Part shown: positions 1 to 9,534 of the stretch, piece by piece | Position numbering within the stretch: position 1 is the stretch's first letter | Layout: each line of letters starts with the position of its first letter | Assembly: GCA_964601125.1 (NCBI GenBank) | Contig: CAZRKB010000002.1 | Span: 4,353 to 68,352 of the forward strand | Reading direction: 5' to 3' | Length of the DNA stretch: 64,000 nt | Source of the DNA: DATDVC01 sp964601125 | GTDB taxonomy: Bacteria; Patescibacteriota; Minisyncoccia; Phycocordibacterales; WO2-35-19 | Notes under the pieces: model-generated | Seen by the model: only the letters and a program-made list of their open reading frames with translations | What the model was told of the DNA's origin: nothing | Database searches by the model: none | Position numbers and translations under genes: made by a program

Positions 1-1
1 A

Positions 2-2332
2 CCAGCTAATACACAAACGCTTACGTGGGGAATAGCTATAGTACAAAATGTATTTGAAAAAATAACCACGACTGACAACATTATGGGTATAGCCGCTGAT
101 AGTAGCACATCCAATCCAGCGAATAATGTAATTTTGTGGTACAACGATTTTGTAGGTGAACGATTGAATATGGCGTATAACGATTTCACTGGACCAGGCA
201 CTCCGTTGATTCGAACCAATTGGTCATTCAAGTATAATTTGCTTGATAGATATTCCAATGTTTCTGATGTTGATAGCCATAATGGTAATCTTCCTGATGG
301 AACTAGGATTGGTAATTGGCCGGTTAGGTATGGGGCAGGAACGGCCGGAAACATAATTGGAAGTTCACCGTTTTATGGAGAATTCCTTGGACTTTACACT
401 TTAAATACGACGTTACCTGGCACGCTCGGAGGCTATGATTTTCATTACACAAATAATGCATCTTATACTGGCACAGCAGCGGGTAACGGAGATTATCATC
501 CTACAGACTTATCACCATCTTTGAATCTTGTTTCGTCCGGATCTGCCTTGCTTCCATATGATATTGAAGGAACTGCCCGCAAAAACGACGGCACGGGCGC
601 AGCCGGCGCATATGAATATGTCGCTGCTGGCGATACAACTTCTCCAACAGTTTCCGATGGTACTATCACCACTTCATCTGTAACTTCAACTTCTCTCACC
701 CTCTCTTGGACCAAAGCGACCGACGACACTTCCGCTCAAAACGCTCTAGTCTATCGAGTTTATAGATCATCTTCAAACAACATTGATTCCGTTGCTAATA
801 TTTATGCCAACGGCACTGCAGTTAACGCTTCCACAACCGATATAGCAACTCTGGATGTTTCTTCTCTAGATCCTGCTACCACATATTACTTCAACATTGT
901 CGTTGCTGACGAAGCTGGAAATTCTGCAGTATATACCACCAAATCACAAGTTACTCTCCAATCAGATTTAAGCGCTCCAACAGTGAACACATACAGCCCG
1001 ACTGACGGTGCTTCTGATGTGGCTATAAGTTCAAACCTTGTTTTAACTTTCAACGAAAATGTGGCCAAAAGTACAGGCAACATTTATATCAAATTAACTA
1101 GCAATGATTCTACCGCTCAAACTATTGACGTTACTGACGCCACAGTCTCTGTGAGTAACGATACAGTCACTATCAATCCGCCTTCCAATTTGGATTACAG
1201 TACCGGATATTATGTCACTATAGACAACGGCGCTCTGGTAGATACCGCAACACCGACCCCCAACGCTTATGTTGGAATTTCAAACAGCACAACCTGGAAT
1301 TTCACAACAGCATCCGCTCCATCATCCGTTAAAGCTATAACTTCTTTTGCTCTCAACGGCTTAACTCCAGCGGTTACAGGCACAATTAACGAAGGAGCTA
1401 AAACCGTCACCTTAACTGTTCCATACGGCACTTCTCTAACCAATCTCGTCCCCACTATTGTCTACACAGGCTCTTCCATTGATCCAGCTTCAGGTGCAGC
1501 TCACACGTTCACAGACGGAGTAGCCGAAACTTATACTGTCACTGCCGAAGATGCGACAACTCAAGCGTATCAAGTTACGGTTAATGTGACTCCTGCAAGC
1601 TCGGCAACAACCATCACTTCTTTTGATTTCGCATCCCCGGCTGTTACTGGCACAGTGGACAATACCGCTCACACCGTAGCTCTAACCGTCCCATACGGCA
1701 CTGATGTTACTTATCTTACTCCGACCATTGTTTTGGCAACAGGAGCAACTATTTCTCCAGATACTGGAGTAGCAACAGATTTCACTTCACCGGTTACTTA
1801 CACAGTTACCGCCCAAGACGGAACAACGGAGCAAATATATACCGTGACTGTCACTTCCGAAGCTGCTCCAGTCACTCCGTCAAACGGCCCCGTTTCTTCG
1901 GGTGGGGGCGGAGGGGGTCGCCGAAATATAATTACAACATCTATTCCAACCGAAACTACTAATTACAGATTCCTAAACAATCTCTCATACGGATCGGAAG
2001 GAAATGATGTAACCGAACTTCAAAAGTTTTTGGTGTCGCAAGGATTTTTGACCTCAGACAACATCACCGGAGCATTCCGTGGAGAAACTCAAAAAGCTCT
2101 GCAAGCTTTCCAAAAAGCAAATGGTATTGTCACTTCCGGAACTCCGCAAACTACAGGATTTGGCAACTTCGGGCCGACAACTCGAGCAAAAGTTAATGCG
2201 ATACTTGCCGGCTCAATCCCTTCGACAAGCTCAGGGCAAGCGGTCGCAGATCTGCAAGCTACTCTTCTTTCTTTGCAAAAACAACTGGTGACTCTGTTGA
2301 CTCAACTGATACAGAAATTACAAGCTAACTAG
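2..2332 (+). CDS. Secreted multidomain surface protein, 5' end outside window
   Basis: The reading frame is open from base 2 with no stop, so this gene begins upstream; the first ATG at 83 is internal. The N-terminal part looks like the last turns of a right-handed parallel beta-helix. It is followed by a fibronectin type III domain (about residues 190-295 counted from that ATG), a Big_5/SbsA-type Ig domain (about 297-410), two related cadherin-like repeats each with a VPYGT motif, a Gly-rich linker, a PG_binding_1 domain (about 635-712) and a short C-terminal coiled coil. The PG-binding module suggests cell-wall attachment. A dispersed palindrome encodes the STSSGQA segment near the C-terminus (bases 2218-2241). 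The next gene starts 5 bases after the stop and has the same C-terminal layout, so the two are probably one operon. The ligand is unknown. Confidence 0.85.
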   Translation, partial: PANTQTLTWGIAIVQNVFEKITTTDNIMGIAADSSTSNPANNVILWYNDFVGERLNMAYNDFTGPGTPLIRTNWSFKYNLLDRYSNVSDVDSHNGNLPDGTRIGNWPVRYGAGTAGNIIGSSPFYGEFLGLYTLNTTLPGTLGGYDFHYTNNASYTGTAAGNGDYHPTDLSPSLNLVSSGSALLPYDIEGTARKNDGTGAAGAYEYVAAGDTTSPTVSDGTITTSSVTSTSLTLSWTKATDDTSAQNALVYRVYRSSSNNIDSVANIYANGTAVNASTTDIATLDVSSLDPATTYYFNIVVADEAGNSAVYTTKSQVTLQSDLSAPTVNTYSPTDGASDVAISSNLVLTFNENVAKSTGNIYIKLTSNDSTAQTIDVTDATVSVSNDTVTINPPSNLDYSTGYYVTIDNGALVDTATPTPNAYVGISNSTTWNFTTASAPSSVKAITSFALNGLTPAVTGTINEGAKTVTLTVPYGTSLTNLVPTIVYTGSSIDPASGAAHTFTDGVAETYTVTAEDATTQAYQVTVNVTPASSATTITSFDFASPAVTGTVDNTAHTVALTVPYGTDVTYLTPTIVLATGATISPDTGVATDFTSPVTYTVTAQDGTTEQIYTVTVTSEAAPVTPSNGPVSSGGGGGGRRNIITTSIPTETTNYRFLNNLSYGSEGNDVTELQKFLVSQGFLTSDNITGAFRGETQKALQAFQKANGIVTSGTPQTTGFGNFGPTTRAKVNAILAGSIPSTSSGQAVADLQATLLSLQKQLVTLLTQLIQKLQAN
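2218..2241. repeat. Dispersed short palindrome inside CDS
   Basis: The sequence CCCTTCGACAAGCTCAGGG followed by CAAGC encodes a STSSGQA segment at the C-terminus of the surface protein. A related form in inverse orientation (CTGAGCCTGTCGAAG) is at about 59732-59746, and GCTCAGGGCAAGC recurs at 48444-48456. Confidence 0.65.
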
Positions 2333-2337
2333 AAAAT

Positions 2338-5300
2338 ATGGAAATATTGCAACAAATCCTTTCTACTTTAACTGCTCTGGTTATGGCTCTTTCCGCCCAG
2401 ATTGTTTCTCTGCCTCCAATCACACAATTGGCTCAAGTCTCCGCTCCGAGTTCGGGACTTGTCGGCTACTGGAATTTTGATGAAGGATCGGGAACAGTCG
2501 CAAACGATTCAAGTGGAAATGGAAATACCGGAACAATTAACGGAGCAACTTGGACAACAGGAAAGGTGGGGAGTGGGGCTTTGAGTTTTGATGGAACAAG
2601 CAGTTATGTTTCTCTCGGCTCGTCGGCATCTCTCTCAGGTATAACTTATCCGTATTCAATTTCTTTGTGGTTTAAGAGTTCCACCAACCAGTCTAAAATT
2701 TTATTTAGCTTTGACACAAATGATGCGAGCAGTGATCAGGCGATTCTTCTAGCCAATTCTTCCGGGGGCAATAATCAGTGGATTATTGCTGGCAACAAAT
2801 ATGCAAACGTTTATCCAACTATAAATAATCTTTCTGATGGACAATGGCATAATGTCGTCGTTGAAAGAGATTCATCGAATAATGCTTTAATTTATGTTGA
2901 TGGGAATAATTTTTCTACCAATAATACTTCTGCTTACTCTGTAAGCAATATGGTAATCGGCGGGAGAGGTGCTGGAACATATCCGTTTAACGGATCAATT
3001 GATGAAATTCGTATTTATAACCGTACTCTTTCTGCATCTGAAGTCTCAAATATTTATAACGAGGGTGGAAGTTCAGTAATGCCTCCGGCACCAGAACCTG
3101 AGCCAACTCCGGCCCCTACCCCAACCCCGACACCCATAAACGGATCTTGCGGTTCTTCTGTTAACACTTGTACAACAGGAACTTTATCCGACACTGCCGA
3201 TACTTCCACTAATTATCTCTGGATTTGCCAAGGTAGCAATGGGGGCACAAATGTTTCTTGTTCTCTCCCGATTTCTATCACGCCGCCTCCTTCAAACGGA
3301 ACTTATACGGTAAAAAAGGACGGTACTGGCAATTTCACTACTATCCAAGCTTGCGCCGATGCTGTAACCGCGGGAGGAACCTGTCTAGTCTATGCTGGTA
3401 CTTACAATGAACGCGTATCTACTAAATCTGGCGGCACAAGTGACAGTAATCGTATATTTTTCAAAACCCAAGGCACGGTGACTATGCAAGGTTTTGATAT
3501 AAAAAATCCTTACATAACAATAGAAGGTTTTGATATGACCGGATACTCGGTAAATTACACGGGTTATGTTGATGTCTGGCAAAATGGAGATTACGTCAAT
3601 GTTTTAAACAACACAATTCGTGATGTTGATGGGGGAGCAAAGGTAAATGGAGTTAAATTTGAGCGTGTCAGTGGCGACTCCGCAAATAACGGTATTGTCC
3701 GCGGAAACACCATGACTCACTTAAACTCTCAATATTTTTCTCTTCATGGTTCAAACCACCTGATTGAACAAAACAGAATGACCGAAGCTCGTCAGTGGGA
3801 TCCGTTTATGGTTTTTGGCACCAATCATATTATCCGTCATAACATTTTTTTGAATGCTGGCACTGCCGGCGGCGGTAATCATCCAGATTATTTCCAGACT
3901 TGGGGTGCCAGTGGAGAGCCCGCTCAGAATATTTTATTTGAAGACAACTGGATGCAAGATCTGCCGGAACAGCTCTGCCAGCTCAATTCTTCTGTTGATG
4001 GAGTGGGGGCTTTGGTTACCAACGTCAGAGATTTTACCTTCCGCCGGAATGTGGTCGTAAACGTACCGGCAAATTGTAACGTAGATATTCCGGGCACCAG
4101 GTGGGAGAATAATACTTTTTCCCGGATGTCCTATAACATGACCGGCTTTATAATGGGAGGTTCGTTAACCAGAGGCGATGGCTCTTCGGCAGTATTTCGC
4201 AATAATGTGTTTTTGGAAGGCGGAAGCAATCCAACTGCCAGCAATAGTTCCTCTGGTTTTTATAGCGTAGACGGCTTCTTATTCACTCGCGAAGTCATTG
4301 CCCAATATGTCACAGGGGAAGGCTTTGCCTCCTGCGCCAGTCCCGGTTGCCCCATAGCCAATGGTATCACAAACGATATGATTGCTAGCGGATATATTGA
4401 CGGTGCCTATAACGGGCACATTCTTCCCGCAGCACGGGCGCTTACGAGCGGAGATGCCATGAATTTAAATGCTTCATACGCAGCATACAAACCGGCGCTT
4501 TGGACAAAGCTTCAAGAATCTATTACTTACGATAATACTTTAAAGTCTACTTTCTCCGCTGATTACAATTATGTAGCCGGAGCAACGTCCTCAGGTTATC
4601 CGGCTAAGAAAAGCAGCGGCTGCGTAGCCGGAGCCACATACACCAGCGGGAATTTCTGCGAACCGCATGGTATTAATGGCGGTGATCCAAAATTGCAAAA
4701 TGTAAGCAACCCTATCGGACCAGATGGTATACCCTTTACTTCAGATGATGGATTGAGGCCTTTATCTGGGTCACCCCTATGTGGCACTGGAGAAGGAGGG
4801 GCTAGTATAGGAGCCTATTCTTGCTCGTCTTCTTCGCTGGGAGCTCCAACCATTTCCAATTTTTATGCAACCCCGTCATCAATCACTTCGGGCAATTCTA
4901 CTATATTGTCTTGGTCAGTGTCAGGTGCAAGTTCGATTTCTATAGATAACAATGTTGGTAGTGTCACCAATCTAACATCAAAAACAGTTTCTCCGAACGT
5001 AACTACTACATACACTATTACAGCGACAAATAGTGCTGGATCGGTTACGAGATCGATTACTGTATCAGTTTCTTCTGCTTCAATAAGTGATTTAGTTTTG
5101 AGACTAAATTTCGAAGGATACACTCCTTCTTCCGGCATAGTTTCTGATAAGTCGGGTACTGGCAATGATGGCGCTTGCAATTATAGTTTAGGACAGTGCC
5201 CTGTAATTGGTACTGGTCCAGATAATAGTACTGCTGCCAGATTTTTTGGTGCTTATCCAGACGCGGCAAATGATGGTAACTATGTCTCTGTAAGCAAAAC

Positions 5301-6972
5301 CAGCAGTCTCTCCAACTTGACGAGCGGAACCGTTTCAGTTTGGGCACGCTATGCCAACATATCTCCAGACAGAGTAGAATTTATTTTAGACAGCTACCAA
5401 AAGACTGGAGAAAATCCTGACCATAGCGATATTGGCACTCCTGGTACTTGGTATATCGGCAGAAATTATTATCAAAACAACAGCTTGTGGGCTTTCAACA
5501 ATTCAGGTAGCCGCGTCCAACTCATCTCTTTTCCGGACTCTTCGGTATATACCCAACAACAGTCAGGCACTGCCGGCTGGCATCAGTATGCCTTTACGTG
5601 GGACGGCACCAACGTAAAAGGATACTATGATGGCGCTTTAATTAGTACAACTCCGCAAACAAATTTCTCGTATTTCACTCTAGGAAATTATCTGGCCCTT
5701 GGCGCAAGTGGTCACAACTCGCTACCAGAAACCGGTACTCAAAAATATCCAAATCATGGATTTATAAATGGTTATCTAGACGAAATCCGTATTTACAATC
5801 GAGCTCTTTCGTCAGCTGAAATTTCTTCCCTATACTCTGCTCCAGCAAATAATACTGCGCCAACAACTCAACCGATTACTCCTGAACCAACTCTGCCTGT
5901 AATCTCCAACCTCGTCGGCTCTAACACCACATCTAACTCAACCAAAATTTCTTGGGATACTAATATTGCAACAAACGGCCAGGTCTTTTACGGCAAAACT
6001 TCAAGTTACGGACTCTCTTCTGTTTTAGTAGACAATTCGCCCAAGACAACTTCACATTCTGTCACTCTCTCCAATCTTTCTGCGGCAACAGCATATCATT
6101 TCAAAGTCACTTCTATCGATGCTTCAAGCAATAGCATTTCTTCATCAGATTTTACTTTCACTACTCAAGCCAGTGCTCCACAATCCGTATCATCAAATAC
6201 TACCGCTTCTGGCGCTGGGAGTAGTGGCTCTTCTTCAAATTCAATAACCACCCCTACCGCTACCACCCCTGCTCCAATTGTCTACATTCCTCCTGCACTT
6301 CCAGCCGCTGTTTCCACACAAATCTCCGGACCAACTCTTACCCGCAACCTCCTGCCTTCAAATAAAGGCGAAGAAGTCAAAATCCTACAGAATTTCTTAA
6401 TTTCTCAAGGACTACTCTCAGCTGATTCTAACACCGGATACTTTGGTCCAGCTACCCAAAAAGCGGTGCAAGATTTCCAAAAAGCTCGAGGTTTAGTCTC
6501 TTCAGGAGATTTTTGGACAACCGGTTATGGAATGGTTGGTCCAGCTACCAGAGCAATGATCAACAGTATAACTGGATCTGCAACCGTTAATACTTCAACA
6601 ACCAATACGACTGCAACTGTTCCCCTCGTTCGCAATCTTTCCCGTGGTTCCGAAGGATCCGATGTAACTATTTTGCAAAATTTCTTGATCTCACAGGGTT
6701 ACTTAGCTCCAGGCAATGCTATCGGTTATTTCGGCCCTTTAACCGAAACGGCAATCAAAAAATTCCAAGCTAGCCAGAACATTGTTTCCGCAGGTACTCC
6801 TCAAACCACTGGCTACGGAAATGTTGGGTCAATGACTAGAGCTAAAATCAATGCTTTTCTTGGTGCAAACAATCTCCCAATCGGGACAAGTAATACTACT
6901 CTTCAAGCTCAAATACAGGCTTTACAGCAGCAAGTGCAAGAACTGATGCTTAAGTTGCAGAAAGCGCAATAA
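2338..6972 (+). CDS. Giant LamG / beta-helix / PG-binding surface protein
   Basis: This 1544-aa protein has a hydrophobic N-terminus that may serve as an export signal. In order it shows a LamG/concanavalin-like domain (about 38-245, opening GLVGYWNFDE), a Pro/Thr linker, a short Cys-containing module, a pectate-lyase-like parallel beta-helix (about 320-640), an Ig-like domain (about 837-912), a second LamG domain (about 917-1165), a fibronectin type III domain, two PG_binding_1 domains (about 1335-1410 and 1430-1510) and a coiled-coil tail. The paired LamG and beta-helix domains suggest polysaccharide binding or cleavage at the cell surface; catalytic residues cannot be assigned by eye. No Shine-Dalgarno precedes the ATG, and tight spacing to the upstream gene implies co-transcription. 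Confidence 0.85.
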   Translation: MEILQQILSTLTALVMALSAQIVSLPPITQLAQVSAPSSGLVGYWNFDEGSGTVANDSSGNGNTGTINGATWTTGKVGSGALSFDGTSSYVSLGSSASLSGITYPYSISLWFKSSTNQSKILFSFDTNDASSDQAILLANSSGGNNQWIIAGNKYANVYPTINNLSDGQWHNVVVERDSSNNALIYVDGNNFSTNNTSAYSVSNMVIGGRGAGTYPFNGSIDEIRIYNRTLSASEVSNIYNEGGSSVMPPAPEPEPTPAPTPTPTPINGSCGSSVNTCTTGTLSDTADTSTNYLWICQGSNGGTNVSCSLPISITPPPSNGTYTVKKDGTGNFTTIQACADAVTAGGTCLVYAGTYNERVSTKSGGTSDSNRIFFKTQGTVTMQGFDIKNPYITIEGFDMTGYSVNYTGYVDVWQNGDYVNVLNNTIRDVDGGAKVNGVKFERVSGDSANNGIVRGNTMTHLNSQYFSLHGSNHLIEQNRMTEARQWDPFMVFGTNHIIRHNIFLNAGTAGGGNHPDYFQTWGASGEPAQNILFEDNWMQDLPEQLCQLNSSVDGVGALVTNVRDFTFRRNVVVNVPANCNVDIPGTRWENNTFSRMSYNMTGFIMGGSLTRGDGSSAVFRNNVFLEGGSNPTASNSSSGFYSVDGFLFTREVIAQYVTGEGFASCASPGCPIANGITNDMIASGYIDGAYNGHILPAARALTSGDAMNLNASYAAYKPALWTKLQESITYDNTLKSTFSADYNYVAGATSSGYPAKKSSGCVAGATYTSGNFCEPHGINGGDPKLQNVSNPIGPDGIPFTSDDGLRPLSGSPLCGTGEGGASIGAYSCSSSSLGAPTISNFYATPSSITSGNSTILSWSVSGASSISIDNNVGSVTNLTSKTVSPNVTTTYTITATNSAGSVTRSITVSVSSASISDLVLRLNFEGYTPSSGIVSDKSGTGNDGACNYSLGQCPVIGTGPDNSTAARFFGAYPDAANDGNYVSVSKTSSLSNLTSGTVSVWARYANISPDRVEFILDSYQKTGENPDHSDIGTPGTWYIGRNYYQNNSLWAFNNSGSRVQLISFPDSSVYTQQQSGTAGWHQYAFTWDGTNVKGYYDGALISTTPQTNFSYFTLGNYLALGASGHNSLPETGTQKYPNHGFINGYLDEIRIYNRALSSAEISSLYSAPANNTAPTTQPITPEPTLPVISNLVGSNTTSNSTKISWDTNIATNGQVFYGKTSSYGLSSVLVDNSPKTTSHSVTLSNLSAATAYHFKVTSIDASSNSISSSDFTFTTQASAPQSVSSNTTASGAGSSGSSSNSITTPTATTPAPIVYIPPALPAAVSTQISGPTLTRNLLPSNKGEEVKILQNFLISQGLLSADSNTGYFGPATQKAVQDFQKARGLVSSGDFWTTGYGMVGPATRAMINSITGSATVNTSTTNTTATVPLVRNLSRGSEGSDVTILQNFLISQGYLAPGNAIGYFGPLTETAIKKFQASQNIVSAGTPQTTGYGNVGSMTRAKINAFLGANNLPIGTSNTTLQAQIQALQQQVQELMLKLQKAQ

Positions 6973-6990
6973 CAAGCAGCATCTAAAAAT

Positions 6991-7707
6991 ATGCCAGACG
7001 AAAATACACAACCCGCTCCTGAACCAGTCCAAACCGAATCAACCCCGACACAACCGGAAACTCCAATTTCCGAACCGAACCCCGTAAAGCTCGATTCTCT
7101 CGCCACGGGGCAAGACCCTGCTTCAGTGAGCTCGCAAGGGCCCATGGAACCTGCCCCTGTTCAGCCAGCACCCTCTGACACTTCCGAAATGCCCCCTGGT
7201 CCAGTAGAAGCCCCATCAAGCCCCGAAGAAGCCACTCCAGTCAAAGATGCTAATTCCGCAAATGAGCCGTTCCCCGTAAAAGACGAGGTGCCCTCGTCTC
7301 ACGGGGCAAGCGAACCAGCTCCTGCCCCTGAGCCGTTAGAAAAGCCTGGGATTACGATTGAAAGACACGGAACAGACACGACAATAACAGAAGATATGCA
7401 GCCAAAATCCGAAACGGCTCAGTTGCCACCAAATGAGCCGATCGATCTAGCGGAAGAAATAAAGACAAAACAAAGAGAAGAAAATCTAAAACTTGCCAAC
7501 GAAACCAGACAAGAAAAGAAACGAGAGAAGATAGATAAAATTTTGGAAATGTTTTCTGAGCAAACAGAAATTACAAACGACGAAGTAGAAAAACTCCTTC
7601 ATGTCTCTGACGCAACCGCGACAAGATATTTGGAACAGCTAGAAAAAGAAAACAAAATCAGACAAGTTGGTAAAACTGGTAAAGGCGTAAAATACGAAAG
7701 AATCTAA
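6991..7707 (+). CDS. Pro/Glu-rich protein with C-terminal winged helix
   Basis: The 238-aa product has a low-complexity N-terminal half rich in Pro, Glu, Ser and Thr and a basic/acidic helical stretch, then a C-terminal helix-turn-helix of about 55 residues (from DKILEMFSEQ to the end) resembling winged-helix or DeoR-like DNA-binding domains. There is no signal peptide or membrane segment. Its start is 18 bases after the preceding surface-protein stop, so it may regulate that operon, but this is inference. Two palindromic insertions (7080-7110 and 7272-7306) lie in frame in the low-complexity part and encode part of it. Confidence 0.7.
   Translation: MPDENTQPAPEPVQTESTPTQPETPISEPNPVKLDSLATGQDPASVSSQGPMEPAPVQPAPSDTSEMPPGPVEAPSSPEEATPVKDANSANEPFPVKDEVPSSHGASEPAPAPEPLEKPGITIERHGTDTTITEDMQPKSETAQLPPNEPIDLAEEIKTKQREENLKLANETRQEKKREKIDKILEMFSEQTEITNDEVEKLLHVSDATATRYLEQLEKENKIRQVGKTGKGVKYERI
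7080..7110. repeat. In-frame palindromic insertion (CCCCGT...ACGGGG)
   Basis: CCCCGT at 7080-7085 pairs with ACGGGG at 7105-7110 around a weaker inner stem. It lies inside a coding region and is followed by CAAG, like the copy at 7272-7306. Confidence 0.6.
7272..7306. repeat. In-frame perfect two-part hairpin
   Basis: CCCCGT (7272-7277) pairs with ACGGGG (7301-7306), and AGACGAGG (7281-7288) pairs with CCTCGTCT (7292-7299) around a 3-nt loop. The hairpin is entirely inside the CDS and is followed by CAAGC. It is probably a dispersed short palindrome tolerated in a disordered protein region. Confidence 0.75.
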
Positions 7708-7792
7708 TTTTGAATTTGATTTTTTGTTTTTCTTTTTTGGGAGCTCTCCGTACACGCGAATGGGTCGGGTGGGTCAAGTGTACATGTCTGAG

Positions 7793-8153
7793 TCCTCGGG
7801 CATTTCCGCTATGGCAGGATCGGATATGAGCGCCGTCGCCAGCCGAAGCGATGCGGGAAAAAAGCGAAAGCGACACTGTGAACACAAGAATGAAATGGAG
7901 GAGTGGGGTTGTGCGAGGGTGGACTCCGAAGGCACAAACAATGTGTCGCAAAACTCTACAAAAAGATGAATAAAACAAAGCACTACAAAATCTAAACCAT
8001 CTCTGCGAGGAGGAGCCCGAAGCTGGGGAGAGGAACCTTCCTCTCCCCAAAAGGAGCGGTGCCCGAGCCAGCGCCGAGCACGGCGCGGTGGCGAGGAAAA
8101 GCACCGCACGAAGCAATCTAGGCGCGAGTAGCCATAGCGGAAATGCCCGAGGA
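7793..8153. repeat. 361-bp unit bounded by 23-bp perfect inverted repeats
   Basis: The 23 bases at 7793-7815 (starting TCCTCGGGCATTTCC) are the exact reverse complement of 8131-8153. The 315 bases between contain GGGGAGAGGAA/TTCCTCTCCCC (8025-8048) and a GCGGTGC/GCACCGC stem (8056-8062 with 8101-8107) enclosing GCGCCG/CGGCGC (8071-8086). This could be a non-autonomous mobile element (MITE-like) or a long structured transcript. No target-site duplication was found by eye. Confidence 0.6.
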
Positions 8154-8235
8154 CGGATGTCCGAGGGTGGAGCTTCCAGCCTGCCAAAAATATGAGTATG
8201 CCAGAGGCACCATTTCTTTTTTCTTCTGTCTTTTC

Positions 8236-8421
8236 CCAAACGGCTCATTTCCTGCCATTTGAGCCGTTTGGAATTCCGCTTGCTTCTTCCTTAGAAGAAT
8301 CCTGCCCCTCGCTTCCATCCGCCTCCTCATCCATTTCATAACACCCCGCCAAAAAGAAAGAGAGGAATTCGGGCGGACGGAAGCGAGGGGCAGAGCGAGC
8401 GGAGCGAGCTAAGCGGAATTC
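8236..8421. repeat. Adjacent long hairpins
   Basis: CCAAACGGCTCA (8236-8247) pairs perfectly with TGAGCCGTTTGG (8260-8271). Next to it GAATTCCGCTT (8271-8281) pairs with AAGCGGAATTC (8411-8421), and inside that CTGCCCCTCGCTTCC (8302-8316) pairs with 8379-8393. The result is a roughly 150-bp imperfect hairpin. Confidence 0.7.
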
Positions 8422-8503
8422 TTCTTTCAGAGTTAGCACTTTGCGTCGAGCGTACGCAAGAATACAAAGCCACCACGCGCGCGGAGCGTGCGCTAGATTT
8501 CAG

Positions 8504-8532
8504 TGGAAAAATAGGTTCGAGCGGAGTACAAT
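8504..8532 (+). promoter_or_regulatory. Candidate promoter of tRNA-Thr/galU
   Basis: TGGAAA (8504-8509) and TACAAT (8527-8532) are separated by 17 bp, 22 bp before the tRNA-Thr 5' end. Confidence 0.45.
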
Positions 8533-8554
8533 AGAGACTCAAGAAAGAAATTGT

Positions 8555-8627
8555 GCCGATGTAGCTCAATTGGTAGAGCAATGGTATCGTAAACCATAGG
8601 TTGTCGGTTCAATCCCGACCATCGGCT
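8555..8627 (+). tRNA. tRNA-Thr (anticodon CGT)
   Basis: A complete cloverleaf is present: acceptor GCCGATG/CATCGGC, D-arm GCTC/GAGC, anticodon stem ATGGT/ACCAT with loop ATCGTAA, and T-arm GTCGG/CCGAC with loop TTCAATC. CCA is not encoded. The galU start codon follows after a single base. Confidence 0.95.
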
Positions 8628-8628
8628 C

Positions 8629-9534
8629 ATGAATAAAAAGAGAACAGAGAATAAAATAAAAAAAGTGATTATACCTGTGGCGGGCTTGGGCACCAGGTTT
8701 TTGCCTGCGACTAAAGCTCAGCCCAAAGAAATGTTGCCAATCATCGATAAACCGGTGATCCAATTTCTAGTGGAAGAAGCGGCTGCGGCAGGGTTTACTG
8801 ATGTTATTTTTGTGACCGGTCGAGGCAAGAGAGCGATCGAAGATCATTTTGACTTTGCACCTGAGATCGAGAGCGCCCTTCTTTCAAACAACAAATCAGA
8901 AACTTTCGAAAAAGTGCGGGCTATATCAAAACTTGCCAGATTTTCTTATGTTAGGCAAAACGAGCCCAAGGGTGATGGAGATGCAATACTTTGTGCTAGA
9001 CATTTGGTGGCTAAAGATGAGGCTGTGGGTGTTTTGTTTGGAGATGATATTGTGGAGGGAAGCATTTCTCCTCTAGAGCAAATAGCGAGTGTTTTTCGTA
9101 AGGTTAATGCTCCTGTTATCGCTCTAGATCGAGTATCAAAAGAAGAGGTTTCTAAATTTGGAGTAGTGAAAGTAAAAAAGGTTGGGGAAAATTTGTACGA
9201 AATAGTAGATTTAGTTGAAAAACCAAATGTCCAAGATGCACCTTCGGATATTGTTGTGGCCGGCAAGTACATACTTACCCCCGAAGTTTTTGACGAGCTT
9301 GAAAATTTAAAGGAAAAATCTAGAGGTGGCGAGCTTAGGCTTTCAGAAGCTCTCAAAAATATTCTAAAAGAAAAGAAAATTTATGGCACTCTGATAGACG
9401 GGGTCAGGTATGATTGTGGTAGCAAACTAGGATTTCTCAAAGCTACAGTGGACTTTGCTCTCAAGCACGATGAAGTCAAAGAAGACTTTAAACAATACCT
9501 GTTAGACGTGGCAAAAAAAATAAATGGAGAATAA
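8629..9534 (+). CDS. galU: UTP--glucose-1-phosphate uridylyltransferase
   Basis: This 301-aa enzyme makes UDP-glucose from UTP and glucose-1-phosphate in the cytoplasm, supplying surface glycan synthesis. The nucleotide-binding signature GLGTRFLPATK is near residues 19-29, followed by KEMLPIIDKP, the FGDDIV metal/sugar region and a VEKP motif typical of the GalU family; the length is normal. The ATG is one base after tRNA-Thr, so no independent 5' UTR can exist: the mRNA is either co-transcribed with and cut from the tRNA, or leaderless. The stop overlaps the start of prfB by 11 bases, so the two are translationally linked. Confidence 0.95.
   Translation: MNKKRTENKIKKVIIPVAGLGTRFLPATKAQPKEMLPIIDKPVIQFLVEEAAAAGFTDVIFVTGRGKRAIEDHFDFAPEIESALLSNNKSETFEKVRAISKLARFSYVRQNEPKGDGDAILCARHLVAKDEAVGVLFGDDIVEGSISPLEQIASVFRKVNAPVIALDRVSKEEVSKFGVVKVKKVGENLYEIVDLVEKPNVQDAPSDIVVAGKYILTPEVFDELENLKEKSRGGELRLSEALKNILKEKKIYGTLIDGVRYDCGSKLGFLKATVDFALKHDEVKEDFKQYLLDVAKKINGE

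Larger units (their letters stand above)
7708..8554. other. Gene-free region packed with inverted repeats
   Basis: No convincing protein is encoded here; ORFs on both strands are short, mutually overlapping and of odd composition. The region holds a hairpin at 7750-7783 (GTACAC/GTGTAC), a 23-bp perfect inverted repeat at 7793-7815 and 8131-8153, inner hairpins at 8025-8048, 8056-8107 and 8071-8086, a 12-bp perfect stem at 8236-8247/8260-8271, and a long imperfect stem at 8271-8421. It is much richer in GC and CG dinucleotides than the neighbouring genes. The function is not recognised; it could be a decayed mobile element, a repeat cluster or a structured RNA. Confidence 0.7.

Noticed and set aside
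7658..8763. Several overlapping ORFs of 60-196 codons in the hairpin-rich region, on both strands
   Set aside because: They overlap each other, change frame across inverted repeats, run into tRNA-Thr and have atypical composition; structure rather than coding explains the region.
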